Shown piece after piece: positions 41,001 through 49,929 of a DNA stretch of 64,000 bases. The notes below the pieces were generated by a model. The model had not been told where the DNA came from. It saw only the letters and a list, made by a program, of their open reading frames with translations, and made no database searches. Numbering within the stretch: position 1 is the first letter of the stretch; every line of letters begins with the position of its first letter. The translations under genes were made by a program, and so were the position numbers. The stretch is from JAFKFH01 sp017307375. Lineage in GTDB: Bacteria; Pseudomonadota; Alphaproteobacteria; Ferrovibrionales; Ferrovibrionaceae. Where the stretch lies: assembly GCA_965229335.1 (NCBI GenBank), contig OZ245874.1, forward strand, positions 5,456,001 through 5,520,000, read 5' to 3'.

Positions 41001-41081
41001 ATGACCTCGCCGAACCGCAGCGCGTGTTGGTTTGGCGGCGTCAAGCCGCGCAACAAGGCCTGGTGGCGCAACTATCCCTGA
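41001..41081 (+). CDS. Possible 26-residue Trp-rich peptide
   Basis: ATG 41001 to TGA 41081 encodes 26 residues with three tryptophans and many basic residues (ends KPRNKAWWRNYP). Third positions are 88% G or C, like the true genes here. There is no good ribosome-binding site. It occupies the 140-bp gap between the DUF924 gene and the beta-barrel gene. It may be chance or the remnant of a longer gene. Confidence 0.2.
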   Translation: MTSPNRSACWFGGVKPRNKAWWRNYP

Positions 41082-41085
41082 ACGG

Positions 41086-41820
41086 TCAGAAGGCGTAGCG
41101 CAGCGACAGCACGACTTCGTTGGCGCGAAGATTGCCGCGCACCCCCGCGGTCGGGGCCTGGAACGTGCCGCCGGGCGTCAAAGTCACCTGGCTGGTTCCC
41201 GCCTTGGTCTCGATATCGCCGAGATCGACATAGCGATAGGCAAGGTCGGCCGACAGGTTCGGCAGGATCGCCCAAGCCAATCCCGCACCGACATTCCAGG
41301 CGAAATTGGTGGTCGAGCCGCTGGGGTCGGTCTCACTGCCCGCGGAAGACAGGCTCGACGCCGACCAGCTTTGCTGGATCGCGCCCATCTTGTTCCAGGC
41401 CACGCCGATACCGGCGTTGACGAACGGCCGGATCGGCCCCAGCGCGAACGGCAGGTCGACATAGCCGTTGGCCATCAGCGCCCATGACGTGACGTTGGCG
41501 CGATAGCTGGTGCCGATGACGTCGCTGCCCCGCCAGCGAAAGCCGCCGCGATAGCTGATCGTGGCGTCGGCACGCAAGAGGTCGCTGAAGCGATAGCCCG
41601 CCCCGGCCCCGAACACCGCGCTGTTGCCGAGGTCGTCGAACGAACCGGGCTGGCAGATCAGGCAACCGGGATTGCCTTCCCCGGCCTTGTCCTTGATCGC
41701 GGCATCGGTGGCCCAGCCCGCCCCCAGATCGCCGCGCAGATAGACCTGGGCACTGGCGGCACCGCTGCCGACAATGGTGACAAGCAAGGCGCCGATGCCG
41801 GCGGCAAGGATGCTACGCAT
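41086..41820 (-). CDS. Outer-membrane beta-barrel protein (Omp25/Opa-like)
   Basis: 244 residues with a signal peptide ending ASAQ and repeated amphipathic strands (YRFSDLLRADATISYRGGF, FVNAGIGVAWN, LSADLAYRYVDLGDIETK). It ends with the C-terminal phenylalanine signature LSLRYAF required for BAM-dependent outer-membrane insertion. An eight-stranded porin-like barrel is likely. It lies 9 bp downstream of the 976-residue secreted protein gene and is probably co-transcribed. Confidence 0.87.
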   Translation of the reverse strand: MRSILAAGIGALLVTIVGSGAASAQVYLRGDLGAGWATDAAIKDKAGEGNPGCLICQPGSFDDLGNSAVFGAGAGYRFSDLLRADATISYRGGFRWRGSDVIGTSYRANVTSWALMANGYVDLPFALGPIRPFVNAGIGVAWNKMGAIQQSWSASSLSSAGSETDPSGSTTNFAWNVGAGLAWAILPNLSADLAYRYVDLGDIETKAGTSQVTLTPGGTFQAPTAGVRGNLRANEVVLSLRYAF

Positions 41821-41829
41821 GATCCGTCC

Positions 41830-44760
41830 TTACTGCGCCGGGCGGGCGCCGAGATAGCCGTTGATGCCGTCCCACAGCATGTCGATGACCTGCAATGCGG
41901 GCGAGCCGAGATTGGAGTTGCCGTAGTTGGGCGACGCGGTCAGCACCGAGACATTGCCGACGCCGGTCCACTCCAGCCCCGAGGTCAGCGGGAGTGTGAG
42001 GTTGTTCAGGATCGTCGTCTGCCCCTTGCCCCCGACCGCCGGGCCGGTCATGGTGACGACGAAGTTCTGCGGCGTGTTGATCGAATAAAGGCCCTGGTTG
42101 CCGCCGTGCGTCGGCGCGGTGACGACGCCCTGCGCGACCAGTTCGTTCAGCACAGCCTGCGAGCCGGTCGAGATCCGGATATTGGCCGCCCCCGAATCGA
42201 ACAGCGTCGGCAGGGTCGAGATGGTCGAGCCGCCCGCCACCGAGAAAGTGGCCTGGGCCGTCGCATTGTTCCAGGCCAGCGGACACTGGTTGGAACCGCC
42301 GGGACCGACGCAGCCCGGCTGCAGCGGCATCGACGCCATCTGCACCTGCGGGAATGCGGCCCGGACGGCCGGCGTCAGCCCGGCGGTGACGGCGAGGTTC
42401 TTCAGCGACAGCGTGAAACCCGAGTTGTACGGCGCCGGCAGTTGCGCCAGCGGGCTGGAGATCACGCCGGTCATCGCGGGAACCGAGGCGGCCGTCGACT
42501 GCACCACCCCCATTGTGCCGGTGCGGCCGGTGAAGGCCTTGGCCGGTTCCTTGTCGGGATTGCAGGTCGGGTTCAGCGTCAGGTCGCAGGTCACCTGGGT
42601 GACCAGCCCGAACGGCAGGCCCTGCACCGTCACCCCGCCGATGGTGAAATCCGCGTAGGCGAGCACGGCGTTGTAGAGCACGCCGGACGAATAGCCCTGG
42701 CATATGCCGCGCGCATTGTTCGGGCAAGAGCCGGTCGGCTGGCTGGCCGCGACCGTGTAGGTCGCCCCGGCGGCATCCAGGATCGTCTTGGACAGGAACA
42801 TGCCGCTGGAGCCGAGGTCGAAGGTGACGATCTGCGGCTGACCGCCGCCGACCGTCACCTGCACCATGTTGCCCCAGGTGAAGACGTCGGCCGGCGCCAT
42901 GTTCGGTTCGAACAAGACCGGGATCGCGACGCTGGGCGGCAGTGCCGGCGCGGTCGAATAGCGCGAGAACGCGACCTGCAGGGCACCGATGTTCATCACG
43001 ATGCCGCCGCCGGCGGTCGGCAAGATGCTGCCGGCGATGTTGTTGGGCGCGCAGGTGGTGGCGCCGTTCTGCAGCGTGCAGACATAGAACTGGCCGTCGA
43101 CCTGGCCCGATGACTGCACCGTTCCCGTGTAGTAGATCCAGTTCGGCCGATAGGGCGGCGCCGAGGTCGCGGGCTGCTGCGGGCTGGGCGTGGCGCCGAC
43201 GACGACCGCGGTCACGGCATTGCCCTGCACGTCGGCGAACAGGCCCAGCGGGACAAAGTCGCCGGGCTGGTTCCATGCTGCCTCGGGGTAGGCCGCCCAC
43301 CACCAGCCGGCGGCCGGCGCGACCGTCGAGGCGACGGCGATCGCACTGCCGGCGCCGGCGGGAATCCGCGTCGGCGCCTCGTTCACCGACATCGTCCTGG
43401 TGCCGGTGGTGGTGATCGGGACGCCGCCCTGGCCGGTGACGGTGCCCGAATCGTTGACCCCGACCGAGGCCGCGAAGACCGAATTGTCGTAGGGGCCGAA
43501 CGAATAGGCGAGCAGCCCGACACTGGAGAACGGCATCGGGCCGCCGTCAGGGTCGAAGGCGTTGGTGCCGCCGGTCGCGGGCTGGAAATAGGGTTTCCAG
43601 AGATAGGGATAGTCGAGGCTGGCGCTGGGGATGCCGGACGACGGCGCCCGCGTGGTCGAAACCCAGGATTGGCGCAAGGTCGCGTTGGTCGCCTGCGTCA
43701 GCAACGGCGGCAGGACCGAGCTGTCGGGCAGCGCCACGGCGGGCGAGACCGTGGCCTCGCCGTAGTACCAGACCGGCACGCCCAGGCTGTCGTAGGTGAA
43801 CAGGCCGGTCGCCACCATGCCCTGTGCGGTGCGCTGGACGCCGTAGAAGTGATCGGTCCGCCGCGCGCCCGGCCCGTAGAGACCCGCATAGGCCGATTGC
43901 TGGGCCGCCGGCACGCCGCCATAGGCGAAGAAATAGACATTCCCGCTGGTGAAGGTCGCGGCTGAAAATCCGTCGCGGCTGGTAATGCCGCGGCTGTTGC
44001 CGGCGGCGCCGGCCATGGCCACCACCGGGCCATTCTGTCCGGCCAGTCCGGAGGCAAGATATTGGGCATTGGGCCTGACCACCGCGACCTGGCCGGTACC
44101 GGGCGCGCCGCTCCAGCCCGGGCACAGCGCCGCATTGGCCGTATAGCTCAGTGCCTGGCCCCCGGCATTGGCCGCGGTCTTGGCAACGACGCCGCTGTAA
44201 TAGGCCTGTACGCAGGACGGCACGTCGTAGGGATTGGCCGACGCCGCCACGACCAGGTAGCCGGCATTGGCCCAGGCCTGGGCCGCGGCCAGCGCCGGGC
44301 GGTTCTGCGAATTGCCCAGCACCGTCCAGCCCGGTCGCGGCGCCGCCGCGGTCAGGGCCGGCACCGCGACCGGGTTCTGCGCCGCCTGGTTCCACAGCCA
44401 GACGAACTGCGCATTCTCCAGGCCCTGCTGGGCCGCCTGCGGCGGTCGCAGCAGGTAGATGCCCAGTTGCTGGGCCGCGGCGGCGGCAAAGCTGCCGCCA
44501 TGCGTCGTCGTGGCCACGGCGGTCGCACCGACGGCGCGATCGGGTGTGCCGGCCAGGAAATTCACATGCTGCCCGGCCAGCCATTTGCCGGCGGGATCCA
44601 TCGAATCGATCAGGCTGCAGGTCGCCGCGGCCGTGCCGGACAGGCCGCCGCAATTGACCAGGAAGTCGCTGGCCGGCGGGGGGCCGGGCACCCGCGCCTC
44701 AGCCCCGACCGCCGCCACCAGGGCCAGCATGACTGCCCCGACCATCACCGATCCACGCAT
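41830..44760 (-). CDS. Large secreted protein with pepsin-like Asp motifs
   Basis: 976 residues: a signal peptide (cleavage near AEAR), no other membrane helix, many Ala/Gly/Ser/Thr/Pro and scattered cysteines. The C-terminal third has VTFD648-LGSSGMFLS and TLFD855-SGAANIRIS, matching the two DTGS/DSG blocks of pepsin-fold aspartic proteases (spacing 207), with DTG changed to DLG in the first. The same pattern occurs in DUF3443. The N-terminal part weakly recalls subtilase blocks (D52, H87, N176). Function not known. Co-transcribed with the following outer-membrane protein gene. Confidence 0.72.
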   Translation of the reverse strand: MRGSVMVGAVMLALVAAVGAEARVPGPPPASDFLVNCGGLSGTAAATCSLIDSMDPAGKWLAGQHVNFLAGTPDRAVGATAVATTTHGGSFAAAAAQQLGIYLLRPPQAAQQGLENAQFVWLWNQAAQNPVAVPALTAAAPRPGWTVLGNSQNRPALAAAQAWANAGYLVVAASANPYDVPSCVQAYYSGVVAKTAANAGGQALSYTANAALCPGWSGAPGTGQVAVVRPNAQYLASGLAGQNGPVVAMAGAAGNSRGITSRDGFSAATFTSGNVYFFAYGGVPAAQQSAYAGLYGPGARRTDHFYGVQRTAQGMVATGLFTYDSLGVPVWYYGEATVSPAVALPDSSVLPPLLTQATNATLRQSWVSTTRAPSSGIPSASLDYPYLWKPYFQPATGGTNAFDPDGGPMPFSSVGLLAYSFGPYDNSVFAASVGVNDSGTVTGQGGVPITTTGTRTMSVNEAPTRIPAGAGSAIAVASTVAPAAGWWWAAYPEAAWNQPGDFVPLGLFADVQGNAVTAVVVGATPSPQQPATSAPPYRPNWIYYTGTVQSSGQVDGQFYVCTLQNGATTCAPNNIAGSILPTAGGGIVMNIGALQVAFSRYSTAPALPPSVAIPVLFEPNMAPADVFTWGNMVQVTVGGGQPQIVTFDLGSSGMFLSKTILDAAGATYTVAASQPTGSCPNNARGICQGYSSGVLYNAVLAYADFTIGGVTVQGLPFGLVTQVTCDLTLNPTCNPDKEPAKAFTGRTGTMGVVQSTAASVPAMTGVISSPLAQLPAPYNSGFTLSLKNLAVTAGLTPAVRAAFPQVQMASMPLQPGCVGPGGSNQCPLAWNNATAQATFSVAGGSTISTLPTLFDSGAANIRISTGSQAVLNELVAQGVVTAPTHGGNQGLYSINTPQNFVVTMTGPAVGGKGQTTILNNLTLPLTSGLEWTGVGNVSVLTASPNYGNSNLGSPALQVIDMLWDGINGYLGARPAQ

Positions 44761-44836
44761 GGCTTTCCCCGCCCCGACTACGGCCCGAGGAAACTATGTC
44801 CAGCACGCGGATACCGCTGTCAAACCCCGTTTGATT

Positions 44837-46033
44837 TCAACCCCGAAAGGTCGGATCGGGCACTGGCCCGGTGTAACGCGCCCGCGGCCGGATCAGCCCG
44901 CCGTCGCGCGCCTGTTCGAAGGCATGGGCGATCCAGCCGATGGTGCGGCCGACCGCGAACAGCAGGAACGGTGCCTCCGGCCCCAGCCCGAGCGTGCGGC
45001 CGACCGCGACCAGCGCCGCATCGACATTGGCGGGCGCGTCGGTGACCCGCTCGCCCGCCGCGATGGCGGCAAGGATCGGCGCGGCACGCTCGGCCCCCAG
45101 CTCGTTCAGCCGGCCCAGCAGATAGGCGGCGCGCGGATCGCCCTCGGGATAGAGGGGATGGCTGAAACCCGGAATGATCTCGCCGCGCCGGAGCCGCGCG
45201 GCCAGGGCGGGCTCGGGCCCGCCGGCCTGGTCGATCTCGTCGAACAGCGCCTGGACGCGCCAGGTCATGCCGCCATGCCGCGGCCCCTGCAGCGCGGCGA
45301 GGCCGGCCGACAGCACCGCGTGCAGCGACGCGCCGGTCGAGGCCACGACGCGCGCGGCGAAGGACGAGGCATTCAGCTCGTGATCGGCCGTCAGGATCAG
45401 CGCGGCCGCCAGGATGCGTTCGGCCGCCGCCCCCTGCGCCCGCAGCCCCTGCGCCATCACCGCCGCCAGCGGCCGGTCGTCCGGCGCGGTGCCCGCGGCC
45501 CAGGCCGCGACATGGCGCAGCAGGCGCCCGGCGGTCGCCGGGCTGGGGCCGGCCAGCCCCGACAGGTCCTCGGCAGCCGCCAGCGGCAGCAGCGCCATCA
45601 TCCGTTCGGGCCCCGGCAAATCGGCAAGTTCGGCGCGCCACCGCCGCAGGGTGCCCGATTCGGCGACGCTGCCCGCGGGGAAAGCGGCCTCTACCGGACA
45701 ATCCCACAACAGCGCCGCCACCGCCTCGACGCTGCCGGCGGCGGCGAGTCCGGCGGCATCGCGGCCGCGATAGGACAAGCGGCCTTCGGAAATCGACGTC
45801 AGCGCCGAATCGAGCACCGGCATGCCCCAGTCGAGCGCCTGGCGCGCACCGTCGGGGGCCCGCCCCTTGCGCTGCTTCAGCACGTCGAGATCGGCGCGAC
45901 GGTAGCGCCGGGTACGTCCGTCGGGCCCGGGTTCGGAGCGCAGTTGCCCGCGGCTGACATAGGCGTAGAGCGACGCCGGCGCGACACCGAGATAGGCGGC
46001 GGCCTCGGCGGCCGAAAGCAGGGTCTTCGACAT
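44837..46033 (-). CDS. Citrate synthase paralogue with N-terminal DNA-binding domain
   Basis: 398 residues. The first 60 form a MerR/excisionase-type helix-turn-helix (LLSAAEAAAYLGVAPASLYAYVSRGQL). The rest is a citrate synthase domain with catalytic His in HGG and in GFSHPLYPEGDPRA and a conserved NVD motif. It may make citrate or 2-methylcitrate, or regulate. It is divergent from a second citrate synthase paralogue (46121-47194) with an 87-bp gap. ATG 46033 or 46042 starts it, and neither has a strong ribosome-binding site. Confidence 0.88.
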   Translation of the reverse strand: MSKTLLSAAEAAAYLGVAPASLYAYVSRGQLRSEPGPDGRTRRYRRADLDVLKQRKGRAPDGARQALDWGMPVLDSALTSISEGRLSYRGRDAAGLAAAGSVEAVAALLWDCPVEAAFPAGSVAESGTLRRWRAELADLPGPERMMALLPLAAAEDLSGLAGPSPATAGRLLRHVAAWAAGTAPDDRPLAAVMAQGLRAQGAAAERILAAALILTADHELNASSFAARVVASTGASLHAVLSAGLAALQGPRHGGMTWRVQALFDEIDQAGGPEPALAARLRRGEIIPGFSHPLYPEGDPRAAYLLGRLNELGAERAAPILAAIAAGERVTDAPANVDAALVAVGRTLGLGPEAPFLLFAVGRTIGWIAHAFEQARDGGLIRPRARYTGPVPDPTFRG

Positions 46034-46120
46034 CGAATACATTGATTGCTGTATCAAGATTGACTGATTGATCGCGTGGTTATCACATCCTGTCAATGAG
46101 TTTTGCTGAGGAGATGTGAC

Positions 46121-47194
46121 ATGACTGCGATCGGACTGGATGGCGTGGTGGCGGCCGAGACCCTGATGTCGCTGGTCGACGGCCAGAACGGGCGGCTGGT
46201 GATTCGCGGGCGCGAACTGGCCGACCTGGTCGCCGAGGATGGTTTCGAGGGTGCCGCCGCGCTGCTGTGGCAGGCGGTGTCGGACCCGGCGCCGACGCGC
46301 GCGGCGGTCGCCGCCGGCCTCGGCACGGCGCGGGTCGCGGCCTGGGCGCTGGTCCCGCGCTTCCTGGCGGCCGCGCGCGGCAAGGCGCCGATCGATGCCC
46401 TGATGCTCGGTGCCACGCTGCTCGACGATGCCGGGGATAGCCCTGCCGAATGGCGGCTGACCGCGGCCCTGGCCGTCTTCCTGCCCGCCCTGCTGCGCGA
46501 CCGCGACGGCCTGGCGCCGGTTGCCCCCGATGCCGCGCTGGCCCATGCCGCCGACATCCTGCGGATGATCCGTGGCGCCGAGGCCACGGCGGGCGAGGTC
46601 GCGGGGCTCGATGCCTATATCACCACGGTGATCGACCATGGCCTCAACGCCTCGACCTTCGCCGCGCGCGTCATCGCCTCGACCCAGGCCGGTCTGGTCG
46701 CGGCGGTCGCCGGCGGCATCGGGGCGCTGAAGGGTCCGCTGCATGGCGGGGCGCCGGGTCCGGTGCTCGACATGCTCGATGCCGTCGGCACGCCCGGAAA
46801 CGCGACGGCCTGGCTGGCGGCGGCGCTGGACCGCGGCGAACGGCTGATGGGGTTCGGCCATCGCATCTATCGCGTGCGCGACCCCCGCGCCGACATGCTG
46901 AAGGCGGCGGTGCGGCGGCTGGACGCCAAGGCCGGCCGCATCGCGCTGGCCGAAGCCGTCGAAGGTGCGGCGCTGGCCCTGCTGGCCGACCGCTACCGGA
47001 ACCGCAGGCTGGAGACCAATGTCGAGTTCTACACCGCCCTGCTGCTCGACGCGCTGGGCCTGCCGCGCGACGCCTTCACCGCGATGTTCGCGGTCGGCCG
47101 CGTCGCCGGCTGGACCGCGCATGCTCTGGAACAGGTGCGCGGCGGCCGGCTGATCCGGCCGGAATCGCGTTACGTCGGCCCGCTGGCCGCCTGA
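46121..47194 (+). CDS. Citrate synthase family protein
   Basis: 357 residues. Catalytic segments: DHGLNASTFAARVIASTQAG (first His), KGPLHGGA, GFGHRIYRVRDPRA (second His) and NVEFYTALLL, where the usual Asp of NVDFY is Glu, as in some CitA-type enzymes. Shares the plan of the divergent paralogue but lacks the DNA-binding domain. Neither is likely to be the sole housekeeping citrate synthase. A GAGGAG site lies 7 bases before ATG 46121. The last 25 bp overlap the convergent aldolase gene. Confidence 0.9.
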   Translation: MTAIGLDGVVAAETLMSLVDGQNGRLVIRGRELADLVAEDGFEGAAALLWQAVSDPAPTRAAVAAGLGTARVAAWALVPRFLAAARGKAPIDALMLGATLLDDAGDSPAEWRLTAALAVFLPALLRDRDGLAPVAPDAALAHAADILRMIRGAEATAGEVAGLDAYITTVIDHGLNASTFAARVIASTQAGLVAAVAGGIGALKGPLHGGAPGPVLDMLDAVGTPGNATAWLAAALDRGERLMGFGHRIYRVRDPRADMLKAAVRRLDAKAGRIALAEAVEGAALALLADRYRNRRLETNVEFYTALLLDALGLPRDAFTAMFAVGRVAGWTAHALEQVRGGRLIRPESRYVGPLAA

Positions 47195-47931
47195 GCCACC
47201 TGGCGGCCCGCGGCCAGCAGCAGGCTCTGGTCCGAGCCGACGATGAAGCAGCGATACCCGGCCCGGACCAGGGCCGGGATCTCCGCCGCGTCGGCGACGA
47301 AGATTCCGGCGGCGATTCCGGCCTTGGCGCAGGCGGCGGCGACCGCCGTCAGCGCCGCGCCGATCTGCGGGTCATCGTTGCCGGCCACGCCGAGCGACAG
47401 GGCAAGATCGGCGCGGCCGACGAACAGGCAGTCGACGCCGGGCACGGCAGCGATCGCATCGAGCTGGTCCAGTGCCTCGGCATCCTCGATCTGGCACCAG
47501 ACCGAGACCGACCGGTCGGCGTGATCGAGATAGGCGGCGGGCTGGAACCGGCCGTAGCCGCCGGCGCGTGTCGACGGCGAGAAACCGCGCACGCCGCCCC
47601 GGTAGCGGGCCGCGGCGACGGCCGCCGTCGCGGCTGCCGCGTCGCGCACATGCGGCACGAGAATACCGGTCGCCCCGAGGTCGAGACAGCCATTGATCGC
47701 GGCGGGTTCGGGACTTGCCACCCGGACCAGGATGGGAATCCCGACGGCCCGCCCGGCCAGGCACATCCGGTCGAGATCGCCGGCCGAGAACGGCGCGTGC
47801 TCGGCATCGATCACCAGGCAGTCGAGGCCGGAAATGCCGAAAACCTCGATGACGTGGTGGGACGGCGTCTTGACGAAGCTGCCGACGATCCGGCCGGTAC
47901 CGCGCAGGACCTCGCGCAGCGCCTCAGACAT
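47170..47931 (-). CDS. HpcH/HpaI-type aldolase
   Basis: 253-residue class II pyruvate-type aldolase. Marks: metal- and substrate-site VIDAEHAPFS, GILVPHVRDA, GGYGRF and VDCLFVGRADLALSLG. Family members cleave 2-keto-3-deoxy acids to pyruvate plus an aldehyde. Last gene of the ten-gene operon; the start overlaps the upstream cupin by 8 bp. In this setting it may cleave the product of hydantoinase-type ring opening. Confidence 0.9.
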   Translation of the reverse strand: MSEALREVLRGTGRIVGSFVKTPSHHVIEVFGISGLDCLVIDAEHAPFSAGDLDRMCLAGRAVGIPILVRVASPEPAAINGCLDLGATGILVPHVRDAAAATAAVAAARYRGGVRGFSPSTRAGGYGRFQPAAYLDHADRSVSVWCQIEDAEALDQLDAIAAVPGVDCLFVGRADLALSLGVAGNDDPQIGAALTAVAAACAKAGIAAGIFVADAAEIPALVRAGYRCFIVGSDQSLLLAAGRQVAQAASGPT

Positions 47932-48256
47932 ATTCCGGGCGCTTCGGGGTAAAGATGTCGAGGTTCAGCACGGGTTCGTCGCCGACCACCTCGCCCCAAT
48001 GCTCGACATGCGGCGGGATCGCCATCAGCCCGCCCGGGCCGATCAGATGGACCTGGTCGCCGACATGGAAACGGATCGTACCGGCCAGGATGTAGACGAT
48101 CTGCTCATGCATATGCGAATGCGGCTTGGGCTCATGCCCCGGCATCAGCCGATGCAGGGCCAGCGTCGCCCCCTCGCCGGTGAACGACTTGCGGTCGACG
48201 CCGTCGCGCACCGGGGTCCAGGGGATCGAATTCCAGTCGATCTTGGCGATATCCAT
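47924..48256 (-). CDS. Cupin domain protein
   Basis: 110-residue single-domain cupin. Motif 1 has PHSHMHEQIVYILAG with two metal-binding His and Glu, and motif 2 has PPHVEHWGEV. Small cupins of this kind act as dioxygenases, isomerases or sensors; substrate unknown. Lies between the Liv permease and the aldolase in the operon, so it may act on an intermediate of the same pathway. Confidence 0.88.
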   Translation of the reverse strand: MDIAKIDWNSIPWTPVRDGVDRKSFTGEGATLALHRLMPGHEPKPHSHMHEQIVYILAGTIRFHVGDQVHLIGPGGLMAIPPHVEHWGEVVGDEPVLNLDIFTPKRPEYV

Positions 48257-48284
48257 GGCGGTATTCCCTATGGGGTTGGCTGGA

Positions 48285-49163
48285 TCACTTGGCCGGACCG
48301 AGGATGCCGGACGGCCGGATGAACAGGAAGACGAGCAGTACCGACAGCGCCGCGACGTTCTTCAGCCCGGCGCCGAACGACACGATGGCGATCGACTGGA
48401 TGACCCCGAGCGTCAGCCCGCCGAGGAAGGCGCCGAACGGCCGGCCGAAACCGCCGACGATCGCGGCGATGAAACCGGAAATCGCGAAGGGCACGCCGAT
48501 GTCGAAGGCGGTGAACTGGGTCGGCGTGATCAGGATCCCGCCGATGGCCCCCAGCGCCGCCGACAAGGCGAAGGCCAGGGCCAGCATGCGCGAGACCGGG
48601 ATGCCCTGCAGCGCCGCGGCCTCGCGGTCGATCGCCACTGCACGCATCGCCTTGCCGGTCCGCGTCGTGCGGAAGAACAGCGCCAGCAGGCCGACAACGG
48701 CCAGCGAGCAGCCGACGATCCAGAGCAACTGGTAGCTGATCGCCACGCCGGCCAGCATCAGCGGCGGGCGGTCGGTGAACATCGGCAGCGTCTTGGGCTG
48801 GTCGCCGACCAGCAGCAGCGTCGAGCGCTCGACGACGATCTGGGCGGCCAGGGTGGCCAGGATCATCACGAACATCGTGGCATTGCGGTTCCACAACGGC
48901 CGCACCACCAGCCGTTCGACGACCACGCCGAGGCCGGCGACGCCGGCGATGGCGATGACGGCCGCGACCGGCAGCGGCAGGCCGGCCCGCTGCATCAGGA
49001 CGAAGGTGACCATCCCCCCCAGCATCACGAAGGCGCCCTGGGCGAAATTGACGATCCCGGAAGCATTGTAGATGACGCAGAAGCCGATGCCGATCAGCCC
49101 GTAGACGCAGCCGATGCCGAGGCCCGATACCAGAATCTGCGGCAGATAGGAGAGGCTACCCAT
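48285..49163 (-). CDS. Branched-chain amino acid-type ABC permease (LivH-like)
   Basis: 292 residues, eight or so predicted helices, with the LivH marks GLIGIGFCVIYNASGIVNFAQGAFVMLG and GFGRPFGAFLGGLTLGVIQS. It forms the inner-membrane channel with LivM. Its ATG overlaps the LivG-like stop by 8 bp. The ligand need not be an amino acid; Liv-type systems carry aromatic compounds, amides and urea. Confidence 0.93.
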   Translation of the reverse strand: MGSLSYLPQILVSGLGIGCVYGLIGIGFCVIYNASGIVNFAQGAFVMLGGMVTFVLMQRAGLPLPVAAVIAIAGVAGLGVVVERLVVRPLWNRNATMFVMILATLAAQIVVERSTLLLVGDQPKTLPMFTDRPPLMLAGVAISYQLLWIVGCSLAVVGLLALFFRTTRTGKAMRAVAIDREAAALQGIPVSRMLALAFALSAALGAIGGILITPTQFTAFDIGVPFAISGFIAAIVGGFGRPFGAFLGGLTLGVIQSIAIVSFGAGLKNVAALSVLLVFLFIRPSGILGPAK

Positions 49164-49929
49164 GACCGATCTCCACCCCGCCGAGATAGGCCGCGATCAC
49201 GTCCGGATTGTTGCGGACCTCATGCGGCGTGCCTTGTGTCACCTTGCGTCCGAAGTCGAGCACCACCACCTCGTCGGCCGTATTCATCACCAGCGTCATG
49301 TCGTGTTCGATCAGCAGTACGGTGGTGCCGCCGGCGGCGATGCGGCGGATGATCGCCGACAGCCGCGCCGATTCCTCGGCATTCAGCCCCGCCGCCGGTT
49401 CGTCGAGCAGGATCAGCCGGGGCCGGGCGGCAAGCGCCCGGGCCATTTCCAGCAAACGCTGGCGGCCGTAGGACAGCCCGGCCGCCGGCAGATCGGCAAG
49501 ATCGCCGAGGCCGACGAAATCGAGCAGGTCGGCCGCAGCCTTGGCCACCGCGCGCTCCTCTTCCCTGGCCCAGCCCGGCCGCAGCAACGCGGCAAAGAGC
49601 CCACCGCGGGCATGCAGATGCGTGCCGATCTTGACGTTCTCGAGCACGGTCAGGTCGGAGAACAGCTTGACCAGCTGGAAGGTGCGGACGAGGCCGAGCC
49701 GGGCCACCGCCTCGGGCGCCAGCCCGGTGATCTCGCGCCCATCGAAGACGACCCTGCCCTCGCTTGGCGGCATCGCGCCGGAGATCAGATTGAACAGCGT
49801 GGTCTTGCCCGCCCCGTTCGGCCCGATGACGGCGGTGATCCGGCCGGCCGCGACATCGAAGGTGACATCGTTGACGGCGACGAGGCCGCCGAACCGGCGG
49901 GTCAGCCCTTCGACGCGCAGGATGCTCAT
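49156..49929 (-). CDS. Liv-type ABC ATPase (LivG-like)
   Basis: 257 residues: Walker A GPNGAGKTT, signature LSYGRQRLLEMARAL, Walker B LILLDEPAAGLN, His in LIEHDM, and the C-terminal extension NNPDVIAAYLG typical of LivG. Energises the importer together with the LivF-like ATPase. ATG overlaps the LivM-like stop (ATGA). Confidence 0.93.
   Translation of the reverse strand: MSILRVEGLTRRFGGLVAVNDVTFDVAAGRITAVIGPNGAGKTTLFNLISGAMPPSEGRVVFDGREITGLAPEAVARLGLVRTFQLVKLFSDLTVLENVKIGTHLHARGGLFAALLRPGWAREEERAVAKAAADLLDFVGLGDLADLPAAGLSYGRQRLLEMARALAARPRLILLDEPAAGLNAEESARLSAIIRRIAAGGTTVLLIEHDMTLVMNTADEVVVLDFGRKVTQGTPHEVRNNPDVIAAYLGGVEIGHG

Noticed and set aside
40826..41071. 81-codon minus-strand frame in the gap after the DUF924 gene
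   Set aside because: Half of it is antisense to DUF924 coding sequence, has no ribosome-binding site and no family motif.
46043..47122. N-terminal extension of the helix-turn-helix citrate synthase
   Set aside because: It runs antisense through the divergent paralogue and lacks family character; ATG 46033 or 46042 fits the DNA-binding domain start.
46450..47952. 500-codon frame overlapping the second citrate synthase and the aldolase
   Set aside because: Out of frame with one and antisense to the other; composition is Arg/Gly-rich, no motif.
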